Shown piece after piece: positions 25,299 to 34,262 of a stretch of DNA of 64,000 nt; the stretch's first letter is position 1; the number at the start of each line of letters is the position of its first letter. Source of the stretch: Paramicrobacterium humi (GTDB lineage: Bacteria; Actinomycetota; Actinomycetes; Actinomycetales; Microbacteriaceae); assembly GCF_900105715.1 (NCBI RefSeq), contig NZ_FNRY01000001.1, forward strand, positions 1,674,001-1,738,000, written 5' to 3'. Position numbers and translations under genes: made by a program. The notes beneath the pieces are model-generated. The model did no database searches and was not told the origin of the DNA. It worked only from the letters and a program-made list of their open reading frames with translations.

Positions 25299-26526
25299 GA
25301 GTGTCCTCTTCTGCGGTCGGGGCTGCGGATGCCGCAAGTGGCAGCCGCAGGCGCACCTCTGTTCCGTTGCCTCCGGGGCCGCGGCGGATCTGCGCCTCAC
25401 CGCCGATGCGCGCCATGCGGCCCATGATCGACTCCCGCACGCCGAAGCGGCCGTCGGGAATCGCGTCAGGATCGAAGCCGGGGCCGCGGTCGGCGACCGT
25501 GATCTCGATCGCCGCGGGCGAGGACTCCGCGTACACCGAGATCGTGCCGCCCGCGTGCTTCGCGGCGTTGAGCATGGCCTCGCGCGCGGCCGCGAGCAGG
25601 CCATCGGGCGCCTCGGCGATGCTCGAGCCCGCCGTGACGACCTCGACGCGCGCCGCATAGTCGGACTCGATAGCGGATGCCGCCCGCCGCAGCTCGGCAG
25701 CGAGATCGAGCGGCCCCGCAGCGTTCTCGGCGAACAGCCACTCGCGAAGCTCCCGCTCTTGCGCGCGAGCGAGGCGCGAGGCGTCGGAGCCCGGCTCCGC
25801 CTTCTGCTGGATGAGCGCGAGCGTCTGCAGCACGGAGTCGTGCAGGTGCGCCGCGATCTCCGCGCGCTCGACCTCGCGCACGCGCGCGGCCCGCTCGTCG
25901 GCGAGGTCGCGGGTGAGGCGCACGACCCACGGTGCGATGACGACGCCGACGCCGAGCAGAACCGCGGCAGCGGCGGCGAACACCGTCCACACGTTCGGCT
26001 CCTCGCCCGTGACGAAGAACAGCAGGATGCCGAGCACCATGAGCACGAGAGCGCCGAGCACGCGCACGATCGGCGCGGAGGTCGCGGCATCCTGCCCCCG
26101 GCGCATCTCGTCGAGCTGCCGCCAGGCGAGACCGACCCCGGCGAGCACGACGACGGCGGGGATGATGAACGCGAGCGGCACGTCGGCGCCGAGTCGGGAC
26201 GCGATCATCGCGCTGCCGGCCGCGAGCAGCGCGATGCCGAGCAGCACTTCGGTCACGGGCGCTCGTCGGCGCGCGATGTCGGCGGCATCCTCGTCATCGC
26301 GCTCGGTGGGCGTCGTGAGCACCGACTTGATGCGCGACTCGCTCGAGCCGACGGGCGTCGTCGCCCAGAGCCAGGCGTAGAGCAGCACGCCCGCTCCACC
26401 GCACAGCGCGAGCAGGAACGCCGCGACGCGCACCGCGCTCAGGGGCAGCCCGGTATGGTCGGCGAAGCCGGCGCAGACGCCGCCGATCACGCGCACGCGC
26501 GGGCGGATGAGCGTCTCGGTCTGCAT
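25291..26526 (-). CDS. PspC-domain sensor histidine kinase
   Basis: This 411-residue membrane kinase has an N-terminal PspC domain (about 8-60; VIGGVCAGFADHTGLP, LLYAWLWATTP), further membrane segments to about residue 200, then a HisKA_3 dimerisation domain with the phosphorylated His229 (AHLHDSVLQ). A HATPase_c domain follows, with an N-box EAMLNAAKHA and DRGPGFD. The layout matches actinobacterial PspC kinases linked to cell-envelope stress. It is divergent from a second PspC protein, 114 bp away. Confidence 0.92.
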   Translation of the reverse strand: MQTETLIRPRVRVIGGVCAGFADHTGLPLSAVRVAAFLLALCGGAGVLLYAWLWATTPVGSSESRIKSVLTTPTERDDEDAADIARRRAPVTEVLLGIALLAAGSAMIASRLGADVPLAFIIPAVVVLAGVGLAWRQLDEMRRGQDAATSAPIVRVLGALVLMVLGILLFFVTGEEPNVWTVFAAAAAVLLGVGVVIAPWVVRLTRDLADERAARVREVERAEIAAHLHDSVLQTLALIQQKAEPGSDASRLARAQERELREWLFAENAAGPLDLAAELRRAASAIESDYAARVEVVTAGSSIAEAPDGLLAAAREAMLNAAKHAGGTISVYAESSPAAIEITVADRGPGFDPDAIPDGRFGVRESIMGRMARIGGEAQIRRGPGGNGTEVRLRLPLAASAAPTAEEDTHD

Positions 26527-26559
26527 GACACCAATCCAAGCATCCCGAAGCCGCGAACA

Positions 26560-26595
26560 CAGGGTTAAGGGGCCGAAGTCAGGGTCGGATCAGGG
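26560..26595 (+). promoter_or_regulatory. Repeated CAGGG boxes between the divergent PspC genes
   Basis: CAGGG occurs at 26560-26564, 26580-26584 and 26591-26595; the last two are within TCAGGG copies 11 bp apart, one helical turn. They lie in the 114-bp divergent region shared by the kinase operon and the PspC membrane protein. They may be response-regulator sites; this is pattern-based only. Confidence 0.35.
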
Positions 26596-26640
26596 CAACC
26601 CCTCATGGTGGCGGCATCCGACGATCGCCATGCTTGAACC

Positions 26641-28128
26641 ATGACCAACGAACAGCACCACTACAGCGGGCAGCCGGGACGCAGCGGCTGGTCCGCGCCC
26701 GGCGGCTTCTTCGACTGGATCCGCGGATCCGGCCTGCGCCGCTCCGACGATCGCTGGCTCGCGGGCGTGTGCGGCGGGCTCGCCGAGCGCACGGGCCTCG
26801 ACCCGCTCATCTTCCGCGGCATCGCGATCGTCATCGCGCTGCTCGGCGGTCCCATCTTCCTCGCCTACGCCGTGGGGTGGGCGCTCCTGCCCGACACGAC
26901 AGGGCGCATTCACATCGAGCGGATGCTGCGCGGCGTCTTCGATCCCGCCATCATCGCGATCGGCGTGCTCGTCGTGCTGACCTTCGTACCGTTCGCCCGC
27001 GGCATCTGGTGGCAGGGTCTGCCGCTCTGGTGGGGAATGCCGGGCTGGCTCGAGTCCACGCTCCGCACAGGGTGGATCATCGCCCTCGTCGCAGGCGTCA
27101 TCTGGTTGATCGTCGTGCTCGCCAAGCGGATGCCGCAGCACCCGGTCGATGCACACGCAGGGCCTCGCAGCCACTCCGACTTCTGGACCAACGAGGCCGA
27201 GCCTCAGCCGCGCCCGGCATCGTTCGCGGCCGGCGCGACCGGCGCGGCCACGGCGAACCCGGCCGCCGGCGCGGCCTCCCAGCCGTCGCCGCAGAGCTTC
27301 AGCGCCTCGAATGCTGGCGCTCCGTTCCCCGGATACGGGCCGACGCAGGGTTCGACGAGCTTCGTGCCGACACCCGAAGACACCGAGCGCCGGCGTGCCG
27401 AAGCGTGGCAGCGTCACGAAGACGCGCAGCGTCGCCACGCGGAGCGCATGCAGCATGCCGAGCAGCGCCGGGTTGAGCGCACGCAGCACTGGCGCCAGCG
27501 TCAGCCGAGCGCGGCCTTCGTCGCCATCAGCCTCGGCCTCGCGGTCGTGGCAGCGGGCCTCGCCGTCGTGTGGGCGCAAGCCAGCGGCTGGGCGGACTCC
27601 ACCGTCGTGCTCGCGATCGCGAGCGGACTCGGAGTGCTTGCCCTCGCGACGGTCATCGCCGGCATCCGCGGGCGTGAGAGCGGAGGTCTCGGCTTCTTCT
27701 CGACGATCTCGGTCATCGCGCTCATCATCGTGGGAATCGTGCCGTCAGGTTCGCAACTGTCTCTGTTCGGCGACACCACGTGGAAGGTCACGCGGGCGGC
27801 CGACAGCCGTGAAGCGAGCTACGTCATGTTCGCGGGCAGCCCGACGCTTGACCTTCGCGAGCTGCCGGCCTCCGATGGTGATGTCGACATGTGGCTCGCG
27901 TTCGGCACGACGGACATCCTCCTCCCCGACGACACTCCGGTGCGCGTCGAGGTGAGCGGCCTCATCAACACCCTCGATGTGTCGGGCCGCTCCGGCGACG
28001 ACGACGACCACAACGGCATCCTCAACCGCACGATCATCGAGAACGATGCGGCCAAGACGGCAACCGCCGACGAGATCACGACAGTGCATGCCTGGGTGTT
28101 CATCGGCAGCACCGACATCGAGCGATAG
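26641..28128 (+). CDS. PspC-domain membrane protein with LiaF-like C-terminal part
   Basis: This is a 495-residue protein. A PspC domain at about 30-85 (LRRSDDRWLAGVCGGLAERTG) is followed by membrane segments to about 165, a long hydrophilic region with a charged R/E/H/Q-rich helical stretch (about 240-290), two to four more membrane segments, and a soluble beta-rich end (VMFAGSPTLDLRELPASDGD, HAWVFIGSTDIER) resembling LiaF/DUF2154 toast-rack domains. It is divergent from the PspC kinase and followed by a small membrane protein. It is probably a sensor, modulator or target of that two-component system. Confidence 0.82.
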   Translation: MTNEQHHYSGQPGRSGWSAPGGFFDWIRGSGLRRSDDRWLAGVCGGLAERTGLDPLIFRGIAIVIALLGGPIFLAYAVGWALLPDTTGRIHIERMLRGVFDPAIIAIGVLVVLTFVPFARGIWWQGLPLWWGMPGWLESTLRTGWIIALVAGVIWLIVVLAKRMPQHPVDAHAGPRSHSDFWTNEAEPQPRPASFAAGATGAATANPAAGAASQPSPQSFSASNAGAPFPGYGPTQGSTSFVPTPEDTERRRAEAWQRHEDAQRRHAERMQHAEQRRVERTQHWRQRQPSAAFVAISLGLAVVAAGLAVVWAQASGWADSTVVLAIASGLGVLALATVIAGIRGRESGGLGFFSTISVIALIIVGIVPSGSQLSLFGDTTWKVTRAADSREASYVMFAGSPTLDLRELPASDGDVDMWLAFGTTDILLPDDTPVRVEVSGLINTLDVSGRSGDDDDHNGILNRTIIENDAAKTATADEITTVHAWVFIGSTDIER

Positions 28129-28138
28129 GAGAACGGCC

Positions 28139-28576
28139 ATGGCACACGACGACGAGCGCGACGAGACAGCGAAGCTGAATCTGAACGACAACGAAGAGAC
28201 CGAGAAACTGAACGTGAACGATGAGAACACGACCGAGATTCTGAACGGCGAAGCCACCTCCGTCTGGCCCGGCTCGGCTGCCGGGTCCGGCTCGGCTGCC
28301 GGGTACGACGCGACGCAGTCGCAGCCGACCATGCCGTACTCCTCGTCGGACGACCGCAGCGGCGAGCCAGCGAGCGTGCCGGAGACAAAGCGCAAGCCGG
28401 CGGCATTCGGAACGATCTTCTGGGGCGTGGTCCTGCTGATCTTCGCCGCGGTCATGATCATCACGTCGATCCCCACCATCGTGATCGACACGATGACACT
28501 TGTGACAGTGGTGCTCGTCGCGGCGGGAGTGCTGCTTGTCGTGGCGGGTATCGCTGCCGCCATTCGACGCGGCTGA
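28139..28576 (+). CDS. Small acidic protein with two membrane segments
   Basis: This 145-residue protein has a hydrophilic N-terminal half with the imperfect repeat (A/E)KLN(L/V)ND at residues 11-27 and an alanine-glycine-serine stretch. Two hydrophobic helices follow (IFWGVVLLIFAAVMIITS and VVLVAAGVLLVVAGIAAAI). It lies 10 bp after the PspC protein gene, with AGGAGAA upstream of the ATG. It is probably an accessory of that membrane system. I do not recognise the family. Confidence 0.75.
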   Translation: MAHDDERDETAKLNLNDNEETEKLNVNDENTTEILNGEATSVWPGSAAGSGSAAGYDATQSQPTMPYSSSDDRSGEPASVPETKRKPAAFGTIFWGVVLLIFAAVMIITSIPTIVIDTMTLVTVVLVAAGVLLVVAGIAAAIRRG

Positions 28577-28589
28577 CTCGGTCAGCGAA

Positions 28590-28629
28590 AATGCGGGCTC
28601 GGTTGCTCCCCGGCAACCGAGCCCGCATT
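28590..28629. terminator. Bidirectional intrinsic terminator
   Basis: A perfect 17-bp stem (28590-28606 with 28613-28629) closes a 6-base loop. The outer bases are A/T-rich on both sides. It lies between the convergent small membrane protein (+) and the PKD-like protein gene (-, stop at 28637), and can serve both. Confidence 0.88.
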
Positions 28630-28636
28630 CGTGCGA

Positions 28637-29467
28637 CTAACAGCCGGGGCCGCTCGGGTTCTTCGAGCATTCCTTGTCGACGATGACCGAGTTCGCTGTC
28701 GTGGCAATAGCAGTGATGCTGATCGCCGCCTTCGTGAGCTGACCGTCCACGGTCTGCCAGGCCGTTCCCTCACCGCGGATGTCGACGGCGTAGTGCACCG
28801 CGAGGCTGATCGTGTAGGCGCCCTTCTCCGCATAGGCGTGGCTCGTAGATGTCGGAGTGAACTCGTCAACTCCGAGGTCAGCCCAACTCGCCCCTCCCGT
28901 TCTCGAGGTGGAGGAACTGCCATCGCCCCACGACCACGTGTAGCTGACGGGTGTGAAACGCACGTCGATGGCCGTGTCGAAGAGAGCGCCAGAAGTGGCG
29001 TTCGTGGACGCATCGGCGATGAAGTTCGCGGGCAGCCCGATGATCATCCAGCCGTCCGGCTCCATCGCAATGTGAACTGTCGCTGGCGTGAACGAGGCGA
29101 GGTCCGTCATCGTGACCGGTTGGTTATTGATGCAGAGGTACGTGTATCGACGACAGGGCCCGACGAGCCAGTCATCGTTGCCGTCGCCGTCCTCATCCAA
29201 AGGATTCTTCGGGACGTTTGAATCTCCGCCGTTGCCGCCATTTCCGCGGTGGGAGCCGCCGCCGTTTCCCGGCTTCGTCTTCGTGCCGCCGATGTCGACG
29301 TGGTCGCCGTCGATGCCACTGTCGACGCATCCACCGTGCCTGGATTGCCAGACCGTGCAAGTGTTCGCAGAAATCGCTGTAGGCACGCTCGGAACGACGC
29401 CCGGCAGCAGTGCAGCCAGGCCAAGGGCGGCGCTGAATGCTAGTCGCAGAAGTCGGTTTCTTGCCAT
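28637..29467 (-). CDS. Secreted protein with a PKD-like domain
   Basis: This 276-residue protein has a signal peptide: MARNRLLRL, a hydrophobic core and a likely cut after residues 30-34. A Gly/Asn-rich linker with many charged residues (about 65-100) is followed by a region containing YTWSWGDGSS and TSHAYAEKGAYTISL, the hallmark of PKD/Ig-like beta-sandwich domains. Cysteines are few and partly paired (CRRYTYLC and CSKNPSGPGC at the end). It follows a lipoprotein gene with 28 bp overlap. Base composition is visibly less GC-rich than its neighbours. Role unknown; surface or extracellular binding is likely. Confidence 0.72.
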   Translation of the reverse strand: MARNRLLRLAFSAALGLAALLPGVVPSVPTAISANTCTVWQSRHGGCVDSGIDGDHVDIGGTKTKPGNGGGSHRGNGGNGGDSNVPKNPLDEDGDGNDDWLVGPCRRYTYLCINNQPVTMTDLASFTPATVHIAMEPDGWMIIGLPANFIADASTNATSGALFDTAIDVRFTPVSYTWSWGDGSSSTSRTGGASWADLGVDEFTPTSTSHAYAEKGAYTISLAVHYAVDIRGEGTAWQTVDGQLTKAAISITAIATTANSVIVDKECSKNPSGPGC

Positions 29468-29997
29468 GAGCCCGCGTCAGCAATTCGTAACTGCTTTGAT
29501 TTTGCATCCCAATGAAGAAGTACTTCGTACGGGAATCGGTCGTCCCGTTCTTGAGAAGTGACATCGTTGCCGTCGTTGTCTATAACTTTGATGTTGCGCA
29601 CGTCTTGGCACAGTTTTACTCGGACCATGGCAGCGTGGGCGTTCTGTTCTAATGAGACAACCGAGGTGGAATCGAACGTTGACTCTCCCGCCGTGTGGAG
29701 GCCCTCGTCCTCGAAACTCTTGTCAGATTCGAGTTCGGCGTAGTAATCGCTCGTGACATAGCCTTTGACGCTCGAGTAATCAGCGACACCGGACGCGGAG
29801 ATTGCATCGTATGCCGCATTGAACTTCTGGTAGACGTCGATCGCCGCCTGCAGTGCATCGTCCTCGCTCGCGAAAATCGCCGTGCTCGTCGGAGTCGAAG
29901 TGGGCTTCGGCTCGTCGGGCGCGCACGCGGTCGCGGCGAGCGTGGCGCTGGCGAGGACGCCGGCGACCAGCATCCGTCGAATCAGCGTCAGGGACAT
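29440..29997 (-). CDS. Lipoprotein of unknown function
   Basis: This 185-residue protein has a lipoprotein signal (MSLTLIRRM, hydrophobic stretch, LAATAC; Cys at residue 25), a Thr/Ser/Pro linker, then a helical-beta domain (DDALQAAIDVYQKFNAAYDAI, HWDAKSKQLRIADAGSW). The size and pattern resemble small NTF2-like extracytoplasmic domains, but I cannot assign a family. Its end overlaps the PKD-like gene by 28 bp, so the two form one unit. Codon use is less GC-biased than in flanking genes. Confidence 0.72.
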   Translation of the reverse strand: MSLTLIRRMLVAGVLASATLAATACAPDEPKPTSTPTSTAIFASEDDALQAAIDVYQKFNAAYDAISASGVADYSSVKGYVTSDYYAELESDKSFEDEGLHTAGESTFDSTSVVSLEQNAHAAMVRVKLCQDVRNIKVIDNDGNDVTSQERDDRFPYEVLLHWDAKSKQLRIADAGSWQETDFCD

Positions 29998-30110
29998 GGG
30001 GCAAGCGTAGGGAAAACCGGCTGGGTTCGCAGGAGTTATCCACAGTCATTTGGGGTACAGGGATCTCGGCGGGGGAGCGGCGAAGCGGGAATAACCCCAG
30101 GCCTCTCAAA

Positions 30111-30131
30111 GTTGAGTCATATGTACTCAAG
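30111..30131. promoter_or_regulatory. HAIR operator 1 upstream of dnaK
   Basis: GTTGAGT (30111-30117), a 7-base spacer and ACTCAAG (30125-30131) match the HspR-associated inverted repeat CTTGAGT-N7-ACTCAAG with one mismatch. It lies upstream of the -35 box. HspR, encoded at 33776-34192, is the expected repressor. Confidence 0.9.
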
Positions 30132-30146
30132 ATTTGCTGAAAGAAA

Positions 30147-30174
30147 TTGACAGCGTTCTGACGCTGAGTAAACT
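30147..30174 (+). promoter_or_regulatory. dnaK operon promoter
   Basis: TTGACA (30147-30152) and TAAACT (30169-30174) are separated by 16 bp. The -10 box runs into HAIR operator 2, and HAIR operator 1 sits just upstream, so HspR bound to either would exclude RNA polymerase. The 275-bp gap 29998-30272 contains no gene. Confidence 0.75.
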
Positions 30175-30193
30175 TGAGCCGTTGGCACTCAAG
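30173..30193. promoter_or_regulatory. HAIR operator 2 at the dnaK transcription start
   Basis: CTTGAGC (30173-30179), a 7-base spacer and ACTCAAG (30187-30193) match the HAIR consensus with one mismatch. It overlaps the end of the -10 box and the expected start of the dnaK transcript. Confidence 0.92.
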
Positions 30194-30272
30194 TGCGAGT
30201 GCCTCTCAAACTTTGGTCGCGGGCCAGAAGAGCCGAGCCAAATGACCGGAAGGTCAGAAGGAGAAAACACAT

Positions 30273-32135
30273 ATGTCACGTGCAGTAGGAATTGACCTCG
30301 GAACCACCAACTCGGTGGTGAGCGTTCTCGAGGGTGGAGACCCCACCGTCATCGCGAACGCCGAGGGCATGCGCACCACCCCGTCGGTGGTCGCGTTCAC
30401 CAAGGACAACGAGGTGCTCGTCGGTGAGACCGCGAAGCGCCAGGCCGTCACCAACGTCGACCGCACGATCTCGTCCGTCAAGCGCCACATGGGCACCGAC
30501 TGGACGTTCGCCGTCGACGAGAAGAAGTACACGCCGCAGGAGATCTCGGCGCGCATTCTGCAGAAGCTGAAGCGCGACGCCGAGCAGTACCTGGGCGACA
30601 CGGTCACGGACGCCGTCATCACGGTTCCCGCCTACTTCAACGACGCCGAGCGTCAGGCGACGAAGGAAGCCGGCGAGATCGCGGGCCTCAACGTGCTCCG
30701 CATCATCAACGAGCCCACCGCTGCCGCTCTCGCGTACGGCCTCGACAAGGGCAAGGAAGACGAGCTCATCCTCGTGTTCGACCTCGGTGGCGGAACGTTC
30801 GACGTCTCGCTGCTTGAAGTCGGCAAGGACGAGGACTTCTCGACGATCCAGGTTCGCGCCACGGCCGGCGACAACCGCCTCGGCGGTGACGACTGGGACC
30901 AGCGCGTCGTCGACTGGCTGATCACGCGGTTCAAGGAGTCGACGGGAGTCGACGTCTCGAACGACAAGATCGCGAAGCAGCGCCTCAAGGAGGCTGCTGA
31001 GCAGGCGAAGAAGGAGCTGTCGAGCTCGACGAGCACCAGCATCCAGCTGCCGTACCTGTCGCTCACCGAGAACGGCCCTGCCAACCTCGACGAGACGCTC
31101 ACGCGCGCCCAGTTCGAGAACATGACGAGCGACCTGCTCGAGCGCACGAAGAAGCCGTTCAACGACGTCATTCGAGAAGCCGGCATCAAGGTGTCCGACA
31201 TCGCCCACGTCGTGCTCGTCGGTGGCTCGACCCGTATGCCCGCCGTTTCCGAGCTCGTGAAGAAGGAGACCGGCAAGGACGCGAACAAGGGCGTCAACCC
31301 TGATGAGGTCGTCGCCGTCGGCGCCGCTCTGCAGGCCGGTGTGCTGAAGGGCGAGCGCAAGGACGTCCTGCTCATCGACGTCACCCCGCTGAGTCTCGGA
31401 ATCGAGACGAAGGGCGGCATGATGACCAAGCTCATCGAGCGCAACACGGCCATCCCGACCAAGCGCAGCGAGACCTTCACGACCGCCGACGACAACCAGC
31501 CGTCGGTCGCGATCCAGGTGTTCCAGGGCGAGCGCGAGTTCACGCGCGACAACAAGAACCTCGGGACGTTCGAGCTGACCGGTATCGCTCCGGCTCCGCG
31601 CGGCATCCCGCAGATCGAGGTCACCTTCGACATCGACGCGAACGGCATCGTGCACGTGTCCGCGAAGGACAAGGGCACCGGCAAGGAGCAGTCGATGACC
31701 ATCACCGGTGGCTCGTCGCTCTCGAAGGACGACATCGACCGCATGGTGCGCGAGGCCGAGGAGAACGCGGCCGAGGACAAGAAGCGCCGTGAGCAGGCCG
31801 AGACGCGCAACAACGCGGAGCAGCTCGCCTACTCGATCGAGAAGCTCATCAAGGAGAACGAGGACAAGCTCCCCGAGGACGTCAAGTCCGAGGTTCAGGG
31901 CGACGTCGACTCCCTGAAGTCGGCTCTCGCGGGCGAAGACGAGGATGCCGTGAAGACGGCCTTCGATAAGCTCAACGAAAGCCAGGTCAAGCTCGGCGAG
32001 GCCATCTACGCTCAGGCGCAGTCGGCCGACGCGCAGGGTGAGGCCGCTGGCGAGCAGACGACCCCGAACGACGGCGCATCCGACGAGGATGTGGTGGACG
32101 CAGAGGTCGTCGACGACGAGGACGAAAAGAAGTAA
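30273..32135 (+). CDS. dnaK: Molecular chaperone DnaK (Hsp70)
   Basis: This 620-residue Hsp70 has the ATPase domain ([10 protein letters not shown] near residues 7-16, [20 protein letters not shown]) and a substrate-binding domain from about 385. A C-terminal helical lid ends in an acidic disordered tail ([13 protein letters not shown]). It folds and disaggregates proteins with DnaJ and GrpE. Ribosome site AGAAGGAG is upstream of the ATG. It is first of dnaK-grpE-dnaJ-hspR, the standard actinobacterial order, controlled by HspR through two HAIR sites. With the clpB HAIR site this defines a small heat-shock regulon. Confidence 0.98.
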   Translation: MSRAVGIDLGTTNSVVSVLEGGDPTVIANAEGMRTTPSVVAFTKDNEVLVGETAKRQAVTNVDRTISSVKRHMGTDWTFAVDEKKYTPQEISARILQKLKRDAEQYLGDTVTDAVITVPAYFNDAERQATKEAGEIAGLNVLRIINEPTAAALAYGLDKGKEDELILVFDLGGGTFDVSLLEVGKDEDFSTIQVRATAGDNRLGGDDWDQRVVDWLITRFKESTGVDVSNDKIAKQRLKEAAEQAKKELSSSTSTSIQLPYLSLTENGPANLDETLTRAQFENMTSDLLERTKKPFNDVIREAGIKVSDIAHVVLVGGSTRMPAVSELVKKETGKDANKGVNPDEVVAVGAALQAGVLKGERKDVLLIDVTPLSLGIETKGGMMTKLIERNTAIPTKRSETFTTADDNQPSVAIQVFQGEREFTRDNKNLGTFELTGIAPAPRGIPQIEVTFDIDANGIVHVSAKDKGTGKEQSMTITGGSSLSKDDIDRMVREAEENAAEDKKRREQAETRNNAEQLAYSIEKLIKENEDKLPEDVKSEVQGDVDSLKSALAGEDEDAVKTAFDKLNESQVKLGEAIYAQAQSADAQGEAAGEQTTPNDGASDEDVVDAEVVDDEDEKK

Positions 32136-32137
32136 GT

Positions 32138-32791
32138 ATGACTGACAAGAACCAGAATCCGGACGAGACACCGAAGGTCAACGACAAGCGTCGCATCGAC
32201 CCGGAGACCGGCGAGGTTCGTCAGCCTGAGCAGACTGCGGGGTCGGAGGCGGAAGCCTCCGGCCCCTCGGCACAGGAGGACGCTGCCGCGGCAGCATCCG
32301 ATGACGAGCTCACCGTCGACGACATCCTCGCCGCGAAGCCGGAGACGGCTGACGAGGGCGAGGCGGGAAGCGACCGCGAGGCCGAGCTGCTGCACGACCT
32401 GAAGCGCGTGAACGCCGAGTACGCCAACTACCGGCGCCGCACCGAAGAGAACCGCGAGGCTGAGAAGCAGCGCACGACCGGGACCGTCATCTCGGCACTG
32501 CTGCCCGTGCTCGACGACCTCGACCGTGCCGAGAAGCACGGCGATCTCGAGGCCGACAGTGCGTTCGCGCAGATCGCGTCGAAGCTGCGTCAGGCTGTCG
32601 AGCGGCTCGGGCTTGCGAAGTTCGGGGCGAAGGGTGAGCCCTTCGACCACAACCTCCACGAGGCGATCTTCCAGCAGCCGAGCGCCGACGTCGACACCGA
32701 GACCATTCTCGAGGTCGTGGAAACCGGGTACTTCGTGGGAGACATCCTTCTGCGCGCGGCCAAGGTGGTCGTCGCTGTTCCCTCTAAGTAG
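32138..32791 (+). CDS. grpE: Nucleotide exchange factor GrpE
   Basis: This 217-residue protein has an acidic, low-complexity N-terminal 80 residues and a long coiled coil (LLHDLKRVNAEYANYRRRTEENREAEKQ). The C-terminal beta-wing carries GEPFDHNLHEAIFQ and the terminal GDILLRAAKVVVA typical of GrpE. It releases ADP from DnaK. The ATG lies two bases after the dnaK stop; dnaJ follows after five bases. Confidence 0.96.
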   Translation: MTDKNQNPDETPKVNDKRRIDPETGEVRQPEQTAGSEAEASGPSAQEDAAAAASDDELTVDDILAAKPETADEGEAGSDREAELLHDLKRVNAEYANYRRRTEENREAEKQRTTGTVISALLPVLDDLDRAEKHGDLEADSAFAQIASKLRQAVERLGLAKFGAKGEPFDHNLHEAIFQQPSADVDTETILEVVETGYFVGDILLRAAKVVVAVPSK

Positions 32792-32796
32792 GTCAT

Positions 32797-33774
32797 ATGG
32801 CAAGTCAAGATTGGTTCGACAAGGACTTCTACAAGGTCCTTGGCGTCAGCAAGGACATCAGCCAGGCTGACCTCAAGAAGGCGTACCGCAAGCTCGCCAG
32901 GCAGTACCACCCGGACTCTCACCCGGGCGACGACGCTGCCGAGGCGAAGTTCAAGGAGATCTCGGAGGCCTACTCCGTGCTCTCCGATGCGGAACAGCGC
33001 AAGGAGTATGACGCTGTGCGCGCCATGGGCTCGGGGGCCCGGTTCACGGCACCCGGCGCGGGCGGCGGCAGCGGCGGCTTCGAGGACGTCTTCGGCGGCA
33101 TGTTCGGCGGCGGAGGCCGTGGCGGCTACCAGCAGGCGGACTTCGACGACATCCTCGGCGGCATGTTCGGGGGCGGCCGTTACGGCCAGCCCTCGGGCGG
33201 CTTCCGCGGATTCGGCGGTCCGACGCGCGGGCGCGATGTCACGGCATCCACGACCCTTGACTTCACGACCGCGACCAAGGGTGACACGATCACCCTGCAG
33301 ACTGCGGACGGACGCCCGATCAAGGTGAAGATCCCGGCGGGTGTCGCGGACGGGCAGAAGATCAAGCTGCGCGGCAAGGGCCAGCCGTCTCCCGACGGCG
33401 GCGAGGCCGGCGATATCGTGCTGACCGTGCACGTGCGCAAGCACCCGGTCTTCGAGCGCGACGGGCTCAACCTGCGTGTGCGCGTTCCCGTCACGTTCGT
33501 GGAGGCCGCGCTCGGCGCCACGATCGAGGTGCCCACGCTGGACGGCCCGCCAGTCAAGCTCAAGGTCGCCGCAGGCACCCCGAGTGGGCGCGTGCTGCGT
33601 GTCAAGGGCCGCGGCGTGCACTCGAGCAAGGGCACCGGCGATCTACTGGCCGAAGTGCAAGTGGCTGTGCCCGCGCACTTGAGCGCGGAGGCCGAGGACG
33701 CCCTCAAGGCGTTCCATGAGCTCGAGCCGCACGAGAACCCTCGCGACGAGATCCTTTCGCGAGCGCGGAGCTGA
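32797..33774 (+). CDS. dnaJ: DnaJ-type co-chaperone without zinc finger
   Basis: This 325-residue J-protein has an N-terminal J domain (FYKVLGVSKDISQADLKKAY) with HPD at 38-40 and a Gly/Phe-rich region (about 85-145). Two C-terminal substrate-binding beta domains follow directly. The Cys-rich zinc region of class I DnaJ (four CxxCxGxG) is absent: there is no cysteine cluster at all, so it is class II, CbpA-like. It stimulates DnaK ATPase. The stop precedes the GTG of hspR by one base. Confidence 0.95.
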   Translation: MASQDWFDKDFYKVLGVSKDISQADLKKAYRKLARQYHPDSHPGDDAAEAKFKEISEAYSVLSDAEQRKEYDAVRAMGSGARFTAPGAGGGSGGFEDVFGGMFGGGGRGGYQQADFDDILGGMFGGGRYGQPSGGFRGFGGPTRGRDVTASTTLDFTTATKGDTITLQTADGRPIKVKIPAGVADGQKIKLRGKGQPSPDGGEAGDIVLTVHVRKHPVFERDGLNLRVRVPVTFVEAALGATIEVPTLDGPPVKLKVAAGTPSGRVLRVKGRGVHSSKGTGDLLAEVQVAVPAHLSAEAEDALKAFHELEPHENPRDEILSRARS

Positions 33775-33775
33775 C

Positions 33776-34192
33776 GTGGACGAGCACTCACCGCTTTTCG
33801 CCATCGCCATGGCGGCAGAGCTGGCGGGCATGCACCCGCAGACGCTGCGCCAGTACGACCGCATCGGCCTCGTGCGCCCCACGCGCACGGCCGGGCGGTC
33901 GCGGCGCTACTCGATGCGCGACATCGAGCAGCTGCGCGAGGTGCAGCGGCTGAGCGCTGAGGGCGTGAGCCTTGAGGGCATCGCCCGCGTGCTGACGCTC
34001 GAGAATCAGGTAGCTCACCTCACCTCGCGCGTGCGCGAGCTCGAGAACGCGCTCTCCGACCAGGTGTTGAAGAGCTCGGGACGGCGCGTCTTCGCCGCCG
34101 GCGAGCACGGCGACGTCATCCCCTTGCGCCGGGGAACACGCACGCAGAAGCGCACGGAAGTCGTCATCTGGCGACCGCTGCGCGAGGAATAG
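33776..34192 (+). CDS. hspR: Heat-shock repressor HspR (MerR family)
   Basis: This 138-residue MerR-type regulator has a helix-turn-helix with AAELAGMHPQTLRQYDRIGLV and GRSRRYSMRDIEQLREVQRL, an ALTLENQV-like coiled region, and a basic C-terminus. The GTG at 33776 comes one base after the dnaJ stop. HspR binds HAIR sites and represses dnaK and clpB, with DnaK as co-repressor in Streptomyces. Three HAIR sites in this window (30111, 30173, 53534) are its expected targets. Confidence 0.95.
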   Translation: MDEHSPLFAIAMAAELAGMHPQTLRQYDRIGLVRPTRTAGRSRRYSMRDIEQLREVQRLSAEGVSLEGIARVLTLENQVAHLTSRVRELENALSDQVLKSSGRRVFAAGEHGDVIPLRRGTRTQKRTEVVIWRPLREE

Positions 34193-34262
34193 CCGCCGGC
34201 CCGGTTTTTCCGAGTGACCTTTCGCGACTGATCTGCGACCCTTGAATCAAAGGGGTGTTCAC

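Noticed and set aside
30276-32171. A 631-residue open frame opposite dnaK
   Set aside because: It is a mirror of dnaK codons with low-complexity Leu/Arg/Asp composition and no recognisable domain.
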